From JACKAN01 sp964502735 (lineage in GTDB: Bacteria > Bdellovibrionota > Bdellovibrionia > Bdellovibrionales > UBA1609): a DNA stretch of 6,826 nucleotides. The position numbers were made by a program, and so were the translations under genes. Below the pieces are notes generated by a model, which did not search any database, had not been told where the DNA came from, and was given only the letters and a program-made list of their open reading frames with translations. Location of the stretch: assembly GCA_964502735.1 (NCBI GenBank), contig CAZCYD010000095.1, positions 1-6,826 of the forward strand, in the 5' to 3' direction. This document shows positions 1-5,698 of this stretch, piece after piece. Position 1 is the first letter of the stretch. Each line of letters begins with the position of its first letter.

Positions 1-25
1 ACTTAGCTTTCGCCTCTTGTCATAA

Positions 26-57
26 GGTTTTAGAAGACTTATAGTCTCACCTAAACC
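26..57. repeat. Inverted repeat / stem-loop over the leftward -10 box
   Basis: The outer arms GGTTTTAG (26-33) and CTAAACC (51-57) pair with one bulged T. The inner arms AGACT (35-39) and AGTCT (43-47) pair around the 3-base loop TAT. The structure covers the -10 box and part of the spacer of the leftward promoter. It has no T-run after it on either strand, so it does not look like an intrinsic terminator. An operator for a dimeric repressor is the likelier reading, but this is inference. Confidence 0.4.
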
Positions 58-66
58 CCCCGTCAA
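38..66 (-). promoter_or_regulatory. Near-consensus sigma-70 promoter directed leftward
   Basis: On the minus strand the -35 box is TTGACG (66 down to 61, 5 of 6 matches) and the -10 box is TATAAG (43 down to 38, 5 of 6), with an ideal 17-base spacer. Transcription would start near position 31 and leave the window to the left. A Shine-Dalgarno-like AAGAGGCG (18 down to 11) follows, so a start codon may lie just beyond the edge. The spacer begins with a run of six G (positions 61-56) that touches the -35 box. This is the best promoter match in the window; the driven gene is not visible. Confidence 0.55.
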
Positions 67-108
67 CTCGACACTTCACACTTATGGGGCAAAGGCAATT
101 AACGGTCA

Positions 109-162
109 TAACTTGAGATACAAGTTGAAAAGCCACAAGTTGAGACACAAGTTGAAAATGCC
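109..162. repeat. Imperfect tandem repeat, about 27 bp x 2, built from CAAGTTG motifs
   Basis: Positions 109-135 and 136-162 align without gaps at 21 of 27 bases. Each unit contains two copies of an AAsTTGA-type motif, giving CAAGTTG at 121-127, 136-142 and 148-154, plus a variant TAACTTG at 109-115, spaced 12, 15 and 12 bases. CAAGTTG is itself a near-palindrome around its central G. The array lies between the leftward promoter and the gene at 305, where a cooperative transcription factor could bind. No known regulator's site was recognised. Confidence 0.55.
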
Positions 163-179
163 CCAGATTAAAAATGTGA

Positions 180-208
180 GTTACAGTTTTTAGGTTTAAG
201 CATATGAC
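180..208 (+). promoter_or_regulatory. Weak candidate rightward promoter for the gene at 305
   Basis: GTTACA (180-185) and TATGAC (203-208) each match the sigma-70 boxes at 4 of 6 positions, with a 17-base spacer. The predicted start near 215 would give a leader of about 90 bases. A second -10-like TATAAA at 223-228 has no partner -35 box at a proper distance. Both matches are weak and could be chance in AT-rich DNA. Confidence 0.22.
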
Positions 209-292
209 TGAGTTTGATAGCTTATAAACAAACAGTAGCTGACGAAATAGGCGACAAGTCTAGCTGCAACCTAAGGACGGAAATAAACACAA

Positions 293-297
293 AGAGG
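293..297 (+). promoter_or_regulatory. Ribosome binding site AGAGG that decides the start at 305
   Basis: AGAGG lies 7 bases before the ATG at 305 but only 1 base before the in-frame ATG at 299. Normal spacing favours 305, so two residues (Met-Lys) are dropped from the longest reading. Confidence 0.55.
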
Positions 298-304
298 TAT
301 GAAA

Positions 305-841
305 ATGATTGAACCAAGACTTAAGACATCTTCCAAGTGGGTCTCATTTCCAACTGAGCTTCTCGATCAGATAAAAAATGTTTTTGAAGAAAACTTCTCG
401 GCTCTCGCTAATCGAGGCAAAGTCATAGTAGAGGGAAGAATCTATCCTGAAGAAATTTTTTTCAGACTTGGTTACCTCCAGAATGGACGACTAAGACAAC
501 ACAATATTGAGGTCTCAGCTGATTTCGACCCCAAAAAAACTTCTGTAATTAGCCAAGTCCACGCCTGTATAGATCTCGTCGGGCAGCTCTTTCAGATTTG
601 GGAAGAAAGGGACAATGAGAAAGAAGATAAAGACGAATTTATCCATGTCTGGACACCCTACGACTATAGCGGACAAAGACTTTTCTACAAAAACTCTTCC
701 ATCAATACTGACTTGGAAGCCGCTGCCAATGAACTCCTAGGTGAAAACGTCGACATTCATATATTAAATACCGACGAGGAGTCCGAGGATCTAAAAGAAC
801 TTCAAACCAAATTGTCAGCATTTCAATTTGACGATGAATAA
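305..841 (+). CDS. Conserved-looking hypothetical acidic protein (178 aa)
   Basis: I do not recognise the family. The protein has no signal peptide or membrane segment, so it is likely cytoplasmic. The first ~125 residues look like a compact alpha/beta fold, with a segment rich in Val, Ile, Gly and Arg (KVIVEGRIYPEE, then a FRLGYLQNGRLRQ-type stretch) near residues 39-67. An acidic, charged patch (EERDNEKEDKDE) sits near 100-111. The C-terminal tail is strongly acidic and ends in DDE. The start at 305 is chosen over the ATG at 299 because of the AGAGG spacing. The gene stands alone on the plus strand and converges on the lysine-rich protein gene with a 9-base gap and no clear terminator. The acidic tail next to a very basic protein is suggestive, but no functional link can be shown. 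Confidence 0.8.
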   Translation: MIEPRLKTSSKWVSFPTELLDQIKNVFEENFSALANRGKVIVEGRIYPEEIFFRLGYLQNGRLRQHNIEVSADFDPKKTSVISQVHACIDLVGQLFQIWEERDNEKEDKDEFIHVWTPYDYSGQRLFYKNSSINTDLEAAANELLGENVDIHILNTDEESEDLKELQTKLSAFQFDDE

Positions 842-850
842 AGATGGGAA

Positions 851-1756
851 TTAAAAGTCGTCATCATCCCTAGAGGCCCCAACAGAGTCTCCAACTCCGC
901 GGATTTCATCAATATAATTTTGAGTGTCTTCTTCTTCAAAGTCGCCACTTTCCTCGTTGTCATCAATTTCTAACTCCTGAATAGCAGCAAGAAACTCTTT
1001 TTGGCTTTTTAAGTCCTTTTTAAGGACATCAAGAAACTTGTCTGGGTAGCGAGCCGTCAATTCTTCGATATATCGCTCCAACTTTCCTTCAGATAAAATC
1101 TTTTTTCTAGCTTGAATCTTCTTCCAAAACAAAAGATAGTGGTACCTACAATAACCATCCACTTGGGCCGCTTGATCACAATCGGGCAATCTGCAGATAA
1201 CATTGCCCTCTGCATCGGTCAGAAGCACTTCATCTTCAAATGCTTCTTCGATTTCAATAGCACTCAGATCCTCTACGTGACTCTCATCAACTTCTGTTTG
1301 AAGATCAAAATCACTTTTGTCAGTCTTCGACTTAGCCTCCATGCCTCGACCCTTTTTTTTGGATTTCTCAGAAGACTTTAGGTCAATTTTTGAGTCTTTT
1401 GCTTTGGTAACTTTTAATTCAGATTTTTTAACTTCAGACTTCTCTGAAACCTTTTTTTTAACTTTCGCGACTGAAGATTTCTTACTTAGAGATTTTTCAA
1501 CGGCTTTTTTCTTTTTAGCCGCTTTGTTTGTGGCATGGATTTTTGGACCAACAGCCTTAGGCGAAGCTTTCTTCGATGACTTTTTTGCTGCAGTAGGTTT
1601 CTTTTTAACGACAACCTTTTTTGTTACCTTACTTCTGGAAGCTTCTTTTTTGGACGCATCCTTTTTACTAGCAGGTTTTCCCGAAGGTTTACTTGCGGTT
1701 TTTCCAGATTTACTAACTGCCTTTTTTGCCACATTTACTTTTTTCTTTTTAGCCAT
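851..1756 (-). CDS. Lysine-rich histone-H1-like protein with C-terminal Cys/His (zinc-knuckle-like) module (301 aa)
   Basis: Residues 1-140 are low-complexity Lys/Ala/Ser/Val sequence with many KK, AKK and SKK steps, like bacterial histone H1-like proteins (for example chlamydial Hc1/Hc2 tails). This part probably binds nucleic acid and is disordered. Residues 145-185 are an acidic linker. A C-x4-C-x9-C-x2-H motif follows (C188, C193, C203, H206) and could bind one zinc ion. A helical, charged region comes next (about 207-262, including KLERYIEELTARYPDKF), then an acidic tail ending in DDDDF. The ordered C-terminal part, rather than the basic tail, probably defines the family. The ATG at 1756 has no Shine-Dalgarno sequence in front of it, which is unusual here. 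It is the second gene of a leftward pair, 50 bases after the exported repeat protein. A DNA-compaction or RNA-binding role is inference; the start and reading frame are secure. Confidence 0.8.
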   Translation of the reverse strand: MAKKKKVNVAKKAVSKSGKTASKPSGKPASKKDASKKEASRSKVTKKVVVKKKPTAAKKSSKKASPKAVGPKIHATNKAAKKKKAVEKSLSKKSSVAKVKKKVSEKSEVKKSELKVTKAKDSKIDLKSSEKSKKKGRGMEAKSKTDKSDFDLQTEVDESHVEDLSAIEIEEAFEDEVLLTDAEGNVICRLPDCDQAAQVDGYCRYHYLLFWKKIQARKKILSEGKLERYIEELTARYPDKFLDVLKKDLKSQKEFLAAIQELEIDDNEESGDFEEEDTQNYIDEIRGVGDSVGASRDDDDF

Positions 1757-1806
1757 AATAGGATTAAAGTCTTTTATTTTGGCAGGGCCGTCAAGTGAAA
1801 AACTTT

Positions 1807-2838
1807 TTAACGTATTCTTATGTTGGCATTATCCGATCGAACAAAGATGCTGCCCCCGCCGTGAGCACCTCTTAGCTTTCCAGTCATTGTTTTAAGATTA
1901 CTCCACTGTTGAGTTTTAAGGTAACTAGGCCCATAGATCTCCCCCTTTTTACTTCCCACATTTATAGAAGCTGAACTTTGTTGAGCCGTAATATTCACGG
2001 GACCATCTACCGAGTTAACTCTTAAATTTATATTACTAGAAATATTGACCTTTAAACTCCCGGAAGTTATTTGACCGCGCACATCGCCTTCCACCTTTTC
2101 AATCTGAACATTTGCTGACCCCACGCGAAAATCCAATTGAGTTTTGGAATTTAAAAAACTCAATTTCCCAGCCTGCTGAGACCAATCAATTGAACCCTTA
2201 TTGCTTTCAATCTTATGAGAGCCTGAGAAGGTTTCCGTCTTAATTTTACCCTCAAAGTTAGAGATGATGGAGTTAGCACTGTAGGATTCAAAAAAAAGCC
2301 CACCTTTACTGTTGTTAATAGAAAAGTCCCCATTCATTAACAACACTCGAGTTTGAGCCTTCAATCCTGTTAGATTGACTCTGCCCGCGTGATTGACAAT
2401 ATTTACATTTTCTTCCCAGTTTGTCAGAACAGTATTGCCCAGCCTAGAATAAATGTTTACGACCCTAGAGGGTCCGGTGACATTTATCTGAAATTGAGGC
2501 AAATGCCTCCCCTCGTTCCTATAGGCCATTTGAAGTCTGCTTTTATCCGCAGGACCCTTCACTGAGAGCTTCAAGCCTTCTCCATCTTTAGCGTATGCAA
2601 AATGCCAATCCTCAAAGAACTCTTTATCGGTTTCTGGGGTCATCTTTTTTATGACTTCTATTTTAAACTCATTAACACTGGCAGAACCTCTTATATTAAG
2701 ATAAAGGTGATCTCCGTTAATTATCAAGTTTTTAACCTCACTCGCAGAAATAACTAATGGATTGTATTTGAATGACTGACCATGAGCGTTATTCGATAAG
2801 GACCCCAAAAATACCAAAGATAAAAACAACGGATACAC
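1807..2838 (-). CDS. Exported DUF4097-like beta-repeat protein (343 aa)
   Basis: The N-terminus is a hydrophobic segment (residues 2-14) followed by a plausible signal peptidase I site after A18-H-G20, so the mature protein would be periplasmic or on the cell surface. Residues ~110-340 alternate polar and hydrophobic residues with a Gly or Asn turn about every 20 residues. The end, with GGGS then IFVRSDNANIRIR, is typical of DUF4097 / adhesin-head-like beta-helical proteins. No catalytic motif is visible. The start is GTG, chosen because AAGAGGGAG sits 7 bases upstream and no ATG occurs in frame before the upstream TGA. With this start the signal peptide lacks the usual N-terminal Lys or Arg; the frame upstream would supply two Arg (TRGRIV) but has no standard start codon. 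It is first in a leftward pair. A structural or adhesive envelope role is inferred from the fold only. Confidence 0.75.
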   Translation of the reverse strand: MYPLFLSLVFLGSLSNNAHGQSFKYNPLVISASEVKNLIINGDHLYLNIRGSASVNEFKIEVIKKMTPETDKEFFEDWHFAYAKDGEGLKLSVKGPADKSRLQMAYRNEGRHLPQFQINVTGPSRVVNIYSRLGNTVLTNWEENVNIVNHAGRVNLTGLKAQTRVLLMNGDFSINNSKGGLFFESYSANSIISNFEGKIKTETFSGSHKIESNKGSIDWSQQAGKLSFLNSKTQLDFRVGSANVQIEKVEGDVRGQITSGSLKVNISSNINLRVNSVDGPVNITAQQSSASINVGSKKGEIYGPSYLKTQQWSNLKTMTGKLRGAHGGGSIFVRSDNANIRIR

Positions 2839-2845
2839 GACGATT

Positions 2846-2854
2846 CTCCCTCTT
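2846..2854 (-). promoter_or_regulatory. Ribosome binding site that supports the GTG start at 2838
   Basis: On the minus strand AAGAGGGAG lies 7 bases before the GTG. It is one of the better Shine-Dalgarno matches in the window and is the main reason for accepting a GTG start. Confidence 0.6.
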
Positions 2855-2910
2855 GTTAATAGGATCAGGGCGTCCCCCCCAATGCCATATTCTTTTATGA
2901 AATCTCACAA

Positions 2911-2938
2911 ATAGTAAAAACAAAAGCTTAAAAATCAA
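2911..2938 (-). promoter_or_regulatory. Candidate sigma-70 promoter for the leftward gene pair
   Basis: On the minus strand, TTGATT (2938 down to 2933, 4 of 6) and TACTAT (2916 down to 2911, 4 of 6) are separated by 16 bases. Transcription would start near 2904, giving a leader of about 65 bases before the GTG at 2838. The leader contains a run of seven G (2880 down to 2874). The -35 box overlaps a palindrome. Moderate match, supported by its position. Confidence 0.4.
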
Positions 2939-2950
2939 GCTTGAGATTTT
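2931..2950. repeat. Palindrome overlapping the leftward -35 box
   Basis: TCAAGCTTGA (2935-2944) is a perfect 10-bp palindrome. Slightly offset arms AAAATC (2931-2936) and GATTTT (2945-2950) also pair. It covers the -35 box of the leftward promoter candidate, so it could be an operator. The core contains AAGCTT, which recurs nearby at 2925-2929 (partial) and at 3065-3070, so chance in AT-rich DNA is possible. Confidence 0.3.
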
Positions 2951-3097
2951 GCTCGGTCGTACCGCGCTATAAGTACCCAAAACCAAAAAATCGCCCTATT
3001 AATTCTTTACTACAGAGAAACAATTTGACTTTTCAGCAAATCATAACGGGCCTGCGCACCCTATAAGCTTTTATGAAGTGTATTTTATGGAGAGATA

Positions 3098-3145
3098 ATG
3101 TACAACCGCTTTAGGTTAGAAACACCCCGTTTTTTTAACAAATAA
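3098..3145 (+). CDS. Possible 15-codon leader peptide ORF ahead of the thiolase operon
   Basis: An ATG at 3098 preceded by GGAGA (3089-3093, 4-base gap) opens a short frame encoding MYNRFRLETPRFFNK and stops at TAA 3143-3145. The stop directly abuts an ATG at 3146, which is in the same frame as the thiolase. The Shine-Dalgarno match is as good as that of most full genes here. It could act as a translated leader coupling translation into the operon. It shows no run of one amino acid that would point to classical attenuation. If the GATAAT at 3094-3099 is a real -10 box, this ORF would not be transcribed from it. Conservation is unknown. Confidence 0.3.
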   Translation: MYNRFRLETPRFFNK

Positions 3146-3151
3146 ATGAGT

Positions 3152-3156
3152 GAGGA
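3152..3156 (+). promoter_or_regulatory. Ribosome binding site GAGGA that decides the thiolase start at 3161
   Basis: GAGGA ends 4 bases before the ATG at 3161. The alternative in-frame ATG at 3146 has only T- and A-rich sequence before it. The shorter product also starts where thiolases normally start. Confidence 0.55.
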
Positions 3157-3160
3157 TTTT

Positions 3161-4348
3161 ATGGATCAAAACAACAAAGACGTTTATATAGTTTCTGCAA
3201 AGAGGACAGCCATTGGCAGCTTTATGGGGCAATTTTCAAACATTTCCGCTCCGGAGTTAGGGGCCATAGCCATCAAGGCAAGTTTAGAGTCGGCAGGGAT
3301 CCAACCCAATGATGTAGACGAATGCATCATGGGAAATGTTCTCACTGCAGGAAACGGTCAGGCTCCAGCTAGGCAGGCCGCCATTCGCGCCGGAATCCCA
3401 ACAAAAACTCACTGCATGACAATTAACAAAGTTTGTGGCTCAGGCTTAAAAGCAGTTATGCTGGGAGCGGATTCCATTCGACTCGGACGAGCCAGTGTTG
3501 TCGTGGCTGGAGGGCAAGAAAATATGACTATGGCTCCCCATTTGCTGACTCAATCCCGCCAGGGCTATCGCATGGGTGCAATTCAAGCCAAAGACTCAAT
3601 GATTACAGACGGGCTCTGGGACCCTTACAATGATTTCCACATGGGAAATGCAGCGGAAATTTGTGTAAAAGAATACAAATTTACTCGCGAAGAACAAGAT
3701 GAATTTGCTAAACAAAGTTATGAGTGGGCTCAGAAGGCTCAACTGCAAGAGTCTTTCAATCGCGAAATCGTTCCCGTTGAAATTTTACAGAATAGAGCCC
3801 CTATGAAAATTACCCAAGACGAAGAACCCACAAAAGCTCGATTTGACAAAATGACTACGCTCAAACCTGCCTTTGAAAAAGAAGGTACCATCACTGCTGC
3901 GAATGCCTCAAAAATTAATGACGGTGCCGCAGCATTAGTCCTGTGCTCTCAACAAAAGCTATCGGATAATAAAATGAAGCCTTTAGCTAAAATCAAATCT
4001 TATTCCACTTTTGCCCAAGACCCTAAGTGGTTCACCACAGCTCCAGTGGGAGCCATCAAATTAGCTCTGGAAGAAGCTCAACTTTCCGCAGATGACATCG
4101 ATCTATGGGAAATTAACGAGGCCTTTAGTGTTGTCACGATGGCGGCAATGAAAGAGCTTAATATTGCGAGGGAAAAGGTTAATGTCCACGGAGGAGCCGT
4201 GGCCCTAGGTCACCCTATCGGAGCAAGTGGAGCTAGAATTCTCACGACTCTTATTCACTCCCTACACCTTCATAATAAAAAACTAGGCCTGGCCACACTT
4301 TGCATTGGCGGAGGAGAAGCCGTGGCAATGATAGTGGAGAAAGTATGA
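3161..4348 (+). CDS. Acetyl-CoA C-acetyltransferase (acetoacetyl-CoA thiolase, thiolase II type)
   Basis: This enzyme interconverts acetoacetyl-CoA plus CoA and two acetyl-CoA in the cytoplasm. The 395-residue product has the usual family length and all catalytic elements: the acyl-enzyme Cys92 in NKVCGSG, the NEAF box at 319-322, His351 in GGAVALGHPIGASGAR (thiolase signature 2), and the second catalytic Cys381 in CIGGG. Residues 247-258 (AANASKINDGAA) form the conserved thiolase loop. The start at 3161 is preferred over 3146 because of its ribosome binding site and family alignment. It is the first gene of a tight operon: its TGA overlaps the ATG of the CoA-transferase A subunit (ATGA). That context favours acetoacetyl-CoA cleavage over a biosynthetic role, making it atoB-like or phaA-like. 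Substrate range cannot be read from sequence, so no gene symbol is assigned. Confidence 0.95.
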   Translation: MDQNNKDVYIVSAKRTAIGSFMGQFSNISAPELGAIAIKASLESAGIQPNDVDECIMGNVLTAGNGQAPARQAAIRAGIPTKTHCMTINKVCGSGLKAVMLGADSIRLGRASVVVAGGQENMTMAPHLLTQSRQGYRMGAIQAKDSMITDGLWDPYNDFHMGNAAEICVKEYKFTREEQDEFAKQSYEWAQKAQLQESFNREIVPVEILQNRAPMKITQDEEPTKARFDKMTTLKPAFEKEGTITAANASKINDGAAALVLCSQQKLSDNKMKPLAKIKSYSTFAQDPKWFTTAPVGAIKLALEEAQLSADDIDLWEINEAFSVVTMAAMKELNIAREKVNVHGGAVALGHPIGASGARILTTLIHSLHLHNKKLGLATLCIGGGEAVAMIVEKV

Positions 4349-5037
4349 GTTCAAAAATCTACGCAAATGCACGAGAGGCGGCAACAGGAGTCAAAGATGG
4401 AATGACCATAATTCTAGGGGGTTTCGGCCTCTGTGGAATTCCTGAAAACTCGATAATGGCACTGAGAGAACTCGGAGTTAAAAATTTAACTTGCGTATCT
4501 AACAATGCTGGAGTTGATGACTTTGGCCTTGGCCTATTGCTTCAAACAAAACAAATCAAAAAAATGATATCTAGTTACGTGGGAGAAAATGATCTTTTTG
4601 AAAAACAATTTCTTTCTGGCGATCTGGAAGTTGAACTGACACCTCAGGGAACTTTAGCTGAAAAAATGAGAGCTGGAGGAGCCGGCATTCCCGCCTTTTT
4701 TACGCCTACAGGAGTGGGAACTCTCGTTGCTGAAGGCAAAGAGGTTCGCAACATCAAGGGTCGAGACTACGTGCTGGAAGAATCTATTACGGGGGATTTT
4801 GCCTTTGTTAAAGCCTGGAAGGCCGACAAATTTGGGAATCTCATCTACAGAAAAACAGCCAGAAACTTTAATCCCATGGCCGCGACAGCAGGAAAAATCA
4901 CTGTAGCTGAAGTCGAAGAGATTGTTGATGTTGGCGAACTCGACCCAGAAAATATTCACACACCTGGAGTCTACGTGCAGAGAATTTTTAAAGCTGATTT
5001 CGAAAAAAGAATTGAACAACGAACAACTAGGCAGTGA
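4345..5037 (+). CDS. scoA: Succinyl-CoA:3-ketoacid CoA-transferase, subunit A
   Basis: This is the alpha subunit of a two-subunit family I CoA-transferase that moves CoA from succinyl-CoA to acetoacetate. The product is 230 residues, close to the usual length. The CoA-transferase signature 1 is at residues 18-33 (DGMTIILGGFGLCGIP). Further SCOT-type blocks are SNNAGVDDFGLGLLL, ELTPQGTLAEKMRAGGAGIPAFFTPTG, and YRKTARNFNP near the C-terminal third. The start is the ATG at 4345, which overlaps the thiolase stop by 4 bases, with GGAG 5 bases upstream. A longer in-frame reading from 4300 would run inside the thiolase gene and adds a non-homologous tail, so it was not used. The beta subunit gene follows after 1 base. 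Succinyl-CoA:acetoacetate specificity is likely from close match to ScoA, but an acetate:acetoacetate (AtoD-like) activity cannot be fully excluded. Confidence 0.93.
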   Translation: MSSKIYANAREAATGVKDGMTIILGGFGLCGIPENSIMALRELGVKNLTCVSNNAGVDDFGLGLLLQTKQIKKMISSYVGENDLFEKQFLSGDLEVELTPQGTLAEKMRAGGAGIPAFFTPTGVGTLVAEGKEVRNIKGRDYVLEESITGDFAFVKAWKADKFGNLIYRKTARNFNPMAATAGKITVAEVEEIVDVGELDPENIHTPGVYVQRIFKADFEKRIEQRTTRQ

Positions 5038-5038
5038 T

Positions 5039-5698
5039 ATGCAAAAACTTAATAAAGATCAAATAGCAATGAGAATAGCTCAGGAAATCAAGGACGGATA
5101 CGTTGTGAACCTTGGCATAGGCATCCCCACACTAGTGGCAAACTTTATCCCCTCTGACATAAGCGTTATGTTACAAAGTGAAAATGGCCTTTTGGGACTC
5201 GGACCATTTCCCAAGGATAAAGATGTGGACCCTGACCTCATTAATGCTGGCAAACAGACCGTCACAGCTATTCCTGGGGCCAGTTATTTTTCTAGCGCAG
5301 ATAGCTTTGCCATGATCCGAGGCGGACACGTCAACCTGACTGTATTAGGCGCAATGCAAGTCGATGAAAAGGGAGATATCGCCAACTGGATGATTCCAGG
5401 AAAAATGGTAAAGGGCATGGGGGGCGCAATGGATCTTGTTGCTGGTGCTAAAACTGTTATCGTAGCCATGCAACATACCGACCGAGATGGAAATCCAAAA
5501 TTGCTAAAAAAGTGCACCCTACCTCTGACTGGTAAAAGTTGTGTCCATAAAATTGTTACCGATATGGCTGTTTTAGATCTTAACGCTGATGGGTTTGTCC
5601 TAAAAGAACTGGCTCCAAACGTTTCGGTAGAAGATGTACTATCGGCTACAGAAGGGCACGTGACCCTATCACCCGAGTTAAAAACTATGAGTTTTTAA
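5039..5698 (+). CDS. scoB: Succinyl-CoA:3-ketoacid CoA-transferase, subunit B
   Basis: This is the beta subunit, which carries the catalytic glutamate that forms the enzyme-CoA thioester. The product is 219 residues, normal for ScoB. The active-site signature 2, LQSENGLLG, spans residues 45-53 and the catalytic residue is Glu48. Other typical blocks are NLGIGIPTLVANF near residues 24-36, MVKGMGGAMDLVAGAK, and KCTLPLTG. The start at 5039 follows the scoA stop by 1 base with only a poor Shine-Dalgarno sequence (AGG at 5029-5031), so translation is probably coupled to scoA. An upstream in-frame ATG at 4922 lies inside scoA and was rejected. With ScoA and the thiolase it completes conversion of acetoacetate to two acetyl-CoA. 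A hairpin covers the stop codon. Confidence 0.94.
   Translation: MQKLNKDQIAMRIAQEIKDGYVVNLGIGIPTLVANFIPSDISVMLQSENGLLGLGPFPKDKDVDPDLINAGKQTVTAIPGASYFSSADSFAMIRGGHVNLTVLGAMQVDEKGDIANWMIPGKMVKGMGGAMDLVAGAKTVIVAMQHTDRDGNPKLLKKCTLPLTGKSCVHKIVTDMAVLDLNADGFVLKELAPNVSVEDVLSATEGHVTLSPELKTMSF

Larger units (their letters stand above)
1..304. other. Non-coding upstream region with regulatory-looking structure
   Basis: This stretch of about 300 bases has no credible gene. The forward frames in the first 45 bases all meet stops (one reads 13 codons to a TAG at 42-44, so the tail of an upstream gene cannot be excluded). What it does hold is listed separately: a leftward promoter, a hairpin dyad, a tandem repeat array, and a weak candidate rightward promoter. 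A perfect 7-bp inverted pair, TGGGGCA (85-91) and TGCCCCA (159-165), also brackets the repeat array. The layout resembles a control region between a gene leaving the window to the left and the gene starting at 305. Confidence 0.6.
2839..3160. other. Divergent intergenic region between the leftward pair and the thiolase operon
   Basis: About 320 bases with no large gene. It holds the leftward promoter and palindrome, a C7 tract (2874-2880), and a possible short leader ORF (3098-3145). For the rightward operon no convincing promoter was found. TTGACT (3025-3030) is a good -35 box but has no -10 at proper spacing: the nearest TATAAG (3062-3067) is 31 bases away. GATAAT (3094-3099) is a good -10 but its upstream partner TTATGA (3071-3076) matches only 3 of 6. 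An alternative sigma factor or an activator-dependent promoter remains possible. Confidence 0.5.

Noticed and set aside
829..863. TGACGA / TCGTCA arms across the convergent stops as a bidirectional terminator
   Set aside because: Six-bp arms with a 23-base loop and no T-run; they follow from Asp codons at both C-termini.
1112..1381. Forward 89-codon frame
   Set aside because: It lies wholly within the lysine-rich gene on the opposite strand, with no ribosome site or recognisable motif.
1317..1895. Forward 192-codon frame rich in Phe and Leu
   Set aside because: It is the antisense of the lysine-rich gene: AAA/AAG codons read backward give Phe and Leu. It has no Shine-Dalgarno sequence and no family resemblance.
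2789..2986. Leftward 65-codon frame starting at a TTG
   Set aside because: It overlaps the promoter candidate and the start of the exported-protein gene in another frame, and shows no domain; its hydrophobic stretch comes from AT-rich DNA.
3025..3067. TTGACT and TATAAG as one promoter
   Set aside because: The gap between the boxes is 31 bases, far from the usual 16-18.
3104..3138. AACC...GGTT plus T-run as a terminator before the thiolase
   Set aside because: The stem is only 4 bp, the T-run is more than 10 bases away, and the region overlaps the leader ORF and ribosome site.
3433..3633. Forward 66-codon frame within the thiolase gene
   Set aside because: Out of frame with the thiolase and shows no motif.
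4654..5019. Leftward 121-codon frame inside scoA
   Set aside because: Antisense shadow of a well-supported gene, with Cys/Ser/Phe-rich content and no motif.
5080..5517. Two leftward frames inside scoB
   Set aside because: Antisense shadows of a gene with an intact active-site signature.
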